Assembly (NCBI GenBank): GCA_027943245.1
Contig: JANDJZ010001747.1
Location: forward strand, 186,001-250,000
Origin: Acanthamoeba sp. SK_2022b
Lineage: Eukaryota; Discosea; Longamoebia; Acanthamoebidae
Direction: 5' to 3'
DNA: 64,000 nucleotides
Part shown: positions 56,947 through 64,000 of the stretch, piece after piece
Position numbering within the stretch: the stretch's first letter is position 1
Layout of the letters: each line of letters starts with the position of its first letter
Translations under genes and position numbers: made by a program
The notes under the pieces: generated by a model
Told to the model about the DNA's origin: nothing
Databases searched by the model: none
What the model saw: the letters and a program-made list of their open reading frames with translations, nothing else

Positions 56947-58755
56947 TCAGGCCTGTTCCTGGTACATCGAGTCGATTTCACGCTGATAGCGCTGCAGGAT
57001 CACTTTACGGCGCAGCTTCAGCGTTGGCGTCAACTCCCCCAGCTCCATCGAAAAGGCCGCCGGCAGCAGCGTGAACTTCTTCACCTGTTCGAAGCGCGCC
57101 AGCTCCTTTTGCATCTCGCGCAGGCGCTTTTCGAACATCTCGAGGATTTCGCCGTTGCGCAGCAGTTCCAGGCGATCCTGGTATTTCAGGTTCACTGACT
57201 TCGCGTACTCTTCCAACGACTCAAAGCACGGCACGATCAGCGCGGAAACGAATTTACGCGCATCGGCGATGATCGCCACCTGCTCGATAAAGCGATCCTG
57301 CGCCAGCGTGCCTTCCAGCATCTGCGGCGCGATATATTTGCCGCCGGAGGTTTTCATCAAATCTTTCAGGCGTTCGGTGATGAACAGGTTGCCCTCTTCA
57401 TCGATCGCCCCGGCGTCGCCGGTTTTCAGCCAGCCGTCCTCGGTAAAGGTCGCGGCGGTTTCCAAAGGTTTGTTGAAATAGCCGCGCATCACGATCGGCC
57501 CGCGCACCTGGATTTCATTTTCCTCGCCAATGCGCACCTCGACCTCCGGCAGCGGTTTGCCGATGGAGCCGAAGCGGAAATGCCCCTCTTCCCAGCAGGA
57601 GACGGTCGCACAGGTTTCGGTCATGCCGTAACCGTACTTGATGTTGACGCCCATCGCCTGGAAAAACAGGATCACATTGTCGTCCAGCTTGGCGCCCGCC
57701 GCCGGCAAAAAGCGCACCCGGCCGCCGAGGATACCGCGCAGCTTGCTCAACACCAGCTTATCGGCCCAGCGGTGGGTGAAGTCGAACACTTTGCCCAACG
57801 GTTTGCCGGCACGCTCCTGCAGGAATTTGCGCTCGCCGCAGACGATCGCCCAGTGGAACAACGCACGGCGCAGCCAAGGGGCGCGCGCCACTTTTTCGTG
57901 CACCGCGCTGAAAATCTTCTCGTAGAAACGCGGCACCGCACACATCAGCGTCGGGCGGACCTGCCCCATCGCTTCCCGCACCCAGTCGGTGTTCGGCAGG
58001 AAAACGTTCTGCGCGCCGGAATGCATCACAAAGAAGCTCCAGGCCCGCTCAAAAACGTGCGACAACGGCAGGAAGCTGAGCGACACATCTTCTTCGCCGA
58101 CCGTCAGCCTTTCATCATGCAGGTAGAGCTGCGCCGCCAGGTTGCGGTAGTCCAGCATCACCCCTTTCGGCTCGCCGGTAGTGCCCGAGGTATAGATCAG
58201 GGTGAAGAGATCCTGCAGGTCGCACTCTTCAATACGCTGCTGGCGTTGAGCGGCAAAAGCCGCCGGATCGGCAGCGCGCTCGAAGGCGCTCAGATGCTGT
58301 GCGATCTCGCAGCCGCGCAGATCGGCCCCCTCGTCGAAGACAACAATATGGCGCAGCTGCGGGCAGACGCCGCGCAGCGCGATGGCGGCGTCAAGCTGCG
58401 CCTGCTCGCCGACGAACAGTATACGGATGTCGGCGTCGTTGGTGACGAACGCCGCCTGTGCCGGCGTGTTGGTGGAATAAAGCGGAACGCTGATGCCGCG
58501 CAGGTGAAGGATAGCGAGATCGGTCAACGCCCAGACCATCGTGTTATTGGCGAAAATACCGATGCGTTCTTGTACTTCGACGCCCAGCCCCAGCAGCCCG
58601 GCGGCAATGCGGTCAATACGAGTGGCGGCCTCTCCCCAGGTCAGCTGCAACTCGCCGTTGGGCGACCATTGGCGAAAAGCTGTGCGATCGGCTCGGTGGA
58701 TGATTTGATGCTGTATACGATGGATCAAATGGTATTGCAGCAGATTAGTGATCAT
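56947..58755 (-). CDS. AMP-forming long-chain acyl-CoA synthetase (FadD15-like)
   Basis: Member of the adenylate-forming superfamily; activates a fatty acid with ATP and CoA. The 602 residues carry the P-loop LFTLIYTSGTTGEPKGVML (about 184-202), SFLPLSHVFERAW, YGYGMTETCATVS, the adenylation motif TGDAGAIDEEGNLFITERLKDLMKTSGGKYIAPQMLE (about 457-493) and a C-terminal lid domain. The extra length after the lid and the ERLKDLMKTSGGK form resemble the long-chain ACSL/FadD15 group more than E. coli FadD. Chain-length preference cannot be read from the sequence. It lies alone between leuO and ilvI on the same strand and ends at its own terminator. Confidence 0.85.
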   Translation of the reverse strand: MITNLLQYHLIHRIQHQIIHRADRTAFRQWSPNGELQLTWGEAATRIDRIAAGLLGLGVEVQERIGIFANNTMVWALTDLAILHLRGISVPLYSTNTPAQAAFVTNDADIRILFVGEQAQLDAAIALRGVCPQLRHIVVFDEGADLRGCEIAQHLSAFERAADPAAFAAQRQQRIEECDLQDLFTLIYTSGTTGEPKGVMLDYRNLAAQLYLHDERLTVGEEDVSLSFLPLSHVFERAWSFFVMHSGAQNVFLPNTDWVREAMGQVRPTLMCAVPRFYEKIFSAVHEKVARAPWLRRALFHWAIVCGERKFLQERAGKPLGKVFDFTHRWADKLVLSKLRGILGGRVRFLPAAGAKLDDNVILFFQAMGVNIKYGYGMTETCATVSCWEEGHFRFGSIGKPLPEVEVRIGEENEIQVRGPIVMRGYFNKPLETAATFTEDGWLKTGDAGAIDEEGNLFITERLKDLMKTSGGKYIAPQMLEGTLAQDRFIEQVAIIADARKFVSALIVPCFESLEEYAKSVNLKYQDRLELLRNGEILEMFEKRLREMQKELARFEQVKKFTLLPAAFSMELGELTPTLKLRRKVILQRYQREIDSMYQEQA

Positions 58756-59221
58756 AGTGCTCTAAGCCTGAAATGAATCAAACAGTTAAGCCGGAACGAC
58801 GCCTTACGGCCCTCATCTCAGCTTACACGTGTTTACTTTTTTCTGCGCAGTCTACCTAGTCTCAGACAGGGGGAAAAGCGATTTCAGCGTAGAAGTGTGA
58901 GCCAAAACTCAGTCCGGCTTCCGCACTTTCATTGGTTGGACAAAACGGGGAGGAAAAGGTTTGCTGATGGCAATAAAACGCGGCCCATCCGGGCCGCCAC
59001 ATCGAGTTAGTTTAAAATACCAGCCGGAAAGTAAAAATCAGAATATTAATTTATATTAATTATTTTTGCTGAACGAACAAACTCACTCTGAAAATAAGTT
59101 ATTTTATCGCCGTAAAACCAAGAAACATCTTAATAAAAACACAGATAGTTCTTAGTTTTTATCATGAGAAAAAAACGCTCAGTTGAATATTATCTTTATG
59201 TGGCTCCCATTCTTTATCGCT
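58756..59221. other. Intergenic region between leuO and the acyl-CoA synthetase gene
   Basis: 466 bases, AT-rich from about 59030 to 59170, with no supportable gene. A plus-strand frame starting at 59164 runs antisense into leuO and is not credible. The stretch contains a leuO terminator candidate and must hold the synthetase promoter, which I could not pinpoint. Confidence 0.5.
58972..58997 (-). terminator. Possible terminator of leuO
   Basis: Minus-strand stem GCGGCCC, loop GGAT, stem GGGCCGC, then GTTTTATTG. It is more than 200 bases past the leuO stop, so the leuO transcript would have a long 3' end. Confidence 0.5.
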
Positions 59222-60169
59222 TTACTTTGGGTTACCTGCCTCAATCAGGACGGATTTCATCCACTGGTGGCCTTTATCCCGCTCGGAGGATTCATGCCAG
59301 GAGAGATAGCAGGTGGCTTTATTCTCGTTGCCACATAAAGGAACCGCCTTTATTTTCAACGCTTCCGTCTGCTGTCGCACCAACCAAACGGGCGCAATCG
59401 CCACCATTTCCGTTTGCGACACCATATTCAACACGCTGTAGAGATCCGTGCACTGTTGCGTCACGGCGCGCAGCATCGGCTCCTCTAAATAAAAAGGTTT
59501 ACTGAACGATCCAAAACTCTCCAGGGAAACCGCAGCGTGCTGCTCGGCCAGCATGTGCTCCGGCGTCACCTCCTCGCCTATTCTCGGATGCGCCTGCGCA
59601 ACCGCCAGCACTAATTCGTCGTCGAACATCGCCAGGCTGCGAAACTCCGCCGATTCGAAACGGCTGTAGCCGATGACAAACTCGACGTCCTGATAACGCA
59701 ATTGATGCTCAATATTATTGTTGATGTACGACTTTATTTGCAGGTTAAGCTGCGGCGCGATCTGTTTGACGTGATTGATTATCCCGGCGCCCAGACGCAA
59801 ATCGAGCGGGCTACACAGCGACAGGGAGAACGCTCGCGTGCTGGTCAGCGGTTCGAACTCGGCGCCCGGCAACTCATTTTGCACCAGCTGCAGCGCTTGC
59901 CGCACCGGCCCAAAAAGCTGCCTGGCCCGCATGGTGGGCTGGATCCCGCGCCCACAGCGCACGAAAAGCTCATCGTTGAACATCACCTTCAGGCGCGCCA
60001 CCGCGTTGCTCACCGCCGGCTGCGACATCCCTAACGAATTAGCGGCTCGCGTAATATTTTGCATTTGCATCACGGCGTCAAACACCGTCAGCAAATTAAG
60101 ATCGACGCTGCGCAAATGAATGTCCGCCGGCTCTTTGACCATGGCGATTTCTGAATCATATTCAGCCAT
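59222..60169 (-). CDS. leuO: LysR-family global regulator LeuO
   Basis: Pleiotropic LysR-type regulator that antagonises H-NS silencing at many loci. The 315 residues (E. coli 314) have a 20-residue N-terminal extension and then the winged helix VDLNLLTVFDAVMQMQNITRAANSLGMSQPAVSNAVARLKVMFNDELFVRCGRGIQPT. The effector domain includes EHQLRYQDVEFVIGYSRFE, EQHAAVSLESFGSFS and the conserved C-terminal CYLSWHESSERDKGHQWMKS. A TGGAGTG ribosome site precedes the ATG. It is divergent from the leu operon across an AT-rich 698-base gap, the same arrangement as in E. coli and Salmonella. Confidence 0.96.
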   Translation of the reverse strand: MAEYDSEIAMVKEPADIHLRSVDLNLLTVFDAVMQMQNITRAANSLGMSQPAVSNAVARLKVMFNDELFVRCGRGIQPTMRARQLFGPVRQALQLVQNELPGAEFEPLTSTRAFSLSLCSPLDLRLGAGIINHVKQIAPQLNLQIKSYINNNIEHQLRYQDVEFVIGYSRFESAEFRSLAMFDDELVLAVAQAHPRIGEEVTPEHMLAEQHAAVSLESFGSFSKPFYLEEPMLRAVTQQCTDLYSVLNMVSQTEMVAIAPVWLVRQQTEALKIKAVPLCGNENKATCYLSWHESSERDKGHQWMKSVLIEAGNPK

Positions 60170-60867
60170 ATTTCACTCCACTAAATCCTGTGTAGATAAT
60201 CTAATCCTTATGCTCGACAAACAATGAAACGCCGCATTGTCTTATCTTTGCACGACAAATCCTGCCATTACCGCCATCAGCCGATAAAAAACCTCGTGTT
60301 ATCGTCACGATATAAGTCGTATGTGGAATACATGTCAGCAGCATCTCCCGTCAGCGGGAAGAATGCCACCTGGGTGGTACTAATAATTAGGTATCAACAA
60401 TGATTAAGACAATTAAACAACCTAACCGCACAGTATGAGACAAACTATAGAAACACATCATAAGCAATCAAACCATCTAAAAACACCGCTCACTTTGTGT
60501 AAAAACGCATTATTTTGTTATATTATGACTAAAACAATCAATTAATCATATGAATTTAATTTAAATCATTTGTATTAAAAATGTTATTTTATTGCCCCCC
60601 GTGATTAATTCCTCTTATTTTTTCATCACAAATCTTAACGCAACGAAATCCAGAAGCAATTAGCGCAGTATATATTCGATTCGTTTATGCTAAGCAGCAC
60701 GCAAACTGGCCCCGTTTTTTCTCTAGGGCGTCGCTTTTTTGCCGCATGATCCTCTGTTCGGTCGATTCGCCGATGCATTGTCCCCGCATTCAATCAGGTG
60801 TTGACATCGCCAGGGCAATCACGTATCAAATTAGGCAGACACCCCATTTAAGAGAAGCTGAACCCTT
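60170..60867. other. AT-rich leuO-leuL regulatory region
   Basis: 698 bases without a gene. Strong A/T tracts fill about 60380-60660, as expected for an H-NS/LeuO-regulated control region. Two small GC-rich hairpins lie near 60345-60380, upstream of leuO. The leu promoter is at 60801-60829. A second plus-strand hexamer pair (TTGTGT at 60495, TATATT at 60519) is possible. Confidence 0.65.
60801..60829 (+). promoter_or_regulatory. Promoter of the leu operon
   Basis: -35 TTGACA (60801-60806, perfect), 17-base spacer, -10 TATCAA (60824-60829). Transcription would start about 30 bases before leuL. Confidence 0.75.
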
Positions 60868-60951
60868 ATGATCCGTACTCACCGTCTACTAGGCCTACTA
60901 CTTAACGCATCTTGTTTGCGCGGTATGCCTGTGGACGAAGTTCGGAGCTGA
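60868..60951 (+). CDS. leuL: leu operon leader peptide
   Basis: A 27-codon reading frame, MIRTHRLLGLLLNASCLRGM..., that matches the leuABCD attenuator peptide of enterobacteria (GLLL-NAS-LRG core). It contains five leucine codons in a six-codon stretch, L-L-G-L-L-L, four of them the rare CTA, which makes ribosome progress sensitive to charged leucyl-tRNA. An attenuator hairpin follows 21 bases after its stop. Length, codon use and position fit the classic attenuation model. Confidence 0.92.
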   Translation: MIRTHRLLGLLLNASCLRGMPVDEVRS

Positions 60952-60971
60952 CTCAGCCGATCACCCATAAG

Positions 60972-61003
60972 AAACCCGCGCTACTGCGCGGGTTTTTTTT
61001 TGC
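60972..61003 (+). terminator. Attenuator terminator of the leu operon
   Basis: AACCCGCGC, short loop, GCGCGGGTT and nine T. It stands between leuL and leuA and should form when the leuL ribosome does not stall. Confidence 0.88.
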
Positions 61004-61041
61004 CCGCTTAGCGTGAAATCAACACGATAAGGAATGCACCG

Positions 61042-64000
<2,959 letters not shown>

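Noticed and set aside
59164..59505. 113-codon plus-strand frame
   Set aside because: It runs antisense into leuO and has no coding character of its own.

Overview
The window is a stretch of enterobacterial chromosome, most likely Serratia or a close Yersiniaceae relative. Almost every protein is a close full-length relative of an Escherichia coli housekeeping protein. Gene order follows the E. coli 62-minute region (barA-rlmD-relA-mazG-pyrG-eno) and then, after a breakpoint, the 2-4 minute region (degP through leuABC). Genus is inferred from overall protein character and GC-rich codon use; no 16S or other marker is present. I saw no tRNA, rRNA, insertion sequence, prophage or CRISPR array.

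Layout. Positions 1-483 hold the N-terminal part of an AT-rich acyltransferase-3 gene that runs off the left edge on the minus strand; it is the only clearly foreign-looking gene. 737-8587 is a minus-strand run: rlmD, relA, mazG, pyrG, eno (rRNA methylation, stringent response, nucleotide sanitation, CTP synthesis, glycolysis). barA (8654-11380) is the hybrid sensor kinase of the Csr pathway. 11446-14582 holds degP, with a textbook sigma-E promoter, and dgt, which is broken by one in-frame TAG codon. 14712-16835 is the mtnN-btuF-yadS operon, followed by an unrecognised small secreted protein. 17341-23164 holds erpA, clcA, hemL, ampE, ampD and nadC. 23355-26436 is the type IV pilus/competence operon ppdD-hofB-hofC with a candidate CRP-S (Sxy-dependent) site. 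Then come guaC, coaE-zapD-yacG, mutT, secM-secA and a DUF721/DciA-like gene.

34002-51853 is the complete division and cell-wall (dcw) cluster on the minus strand: mraZ, rsmH, ftsL, ftsI, murE, murF, mraY, murD, ftsW, murG, murC, ddlB, ftsQ, ftsA, ftsZ, lpxC. Genes overlap or nearly touch for most of its length, and it is headed by a promoter with three MraZ boxes. Past a long AT-rich non-coding stretch lie alaE, cra, ilvIH and an AMP-forming long-chain acyl-CoA synthetase. The window ends with leuO and the attenuator-controlled leuLABC operon, in which leuC is cut by the right edge.

Functional theme: core envelope biogenesis (MurC-G, MraY, DdlB, LpxC), division (Fts proteins, ZapD), secretion (SecM/SecA, DegP) and branched-chain amino acid control (IlvIH, LeuO, leuL, AlaE). 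I found no self-contained novel multi-gene system. The most informative oddities are the dgt nonsense codon, the foreign acyltransferase gene, a SecM arrest peptide altered at two key positions, the DciA-like gene, the small secreted protein at 17036, and several regulatory sites readable directly in the DNA.
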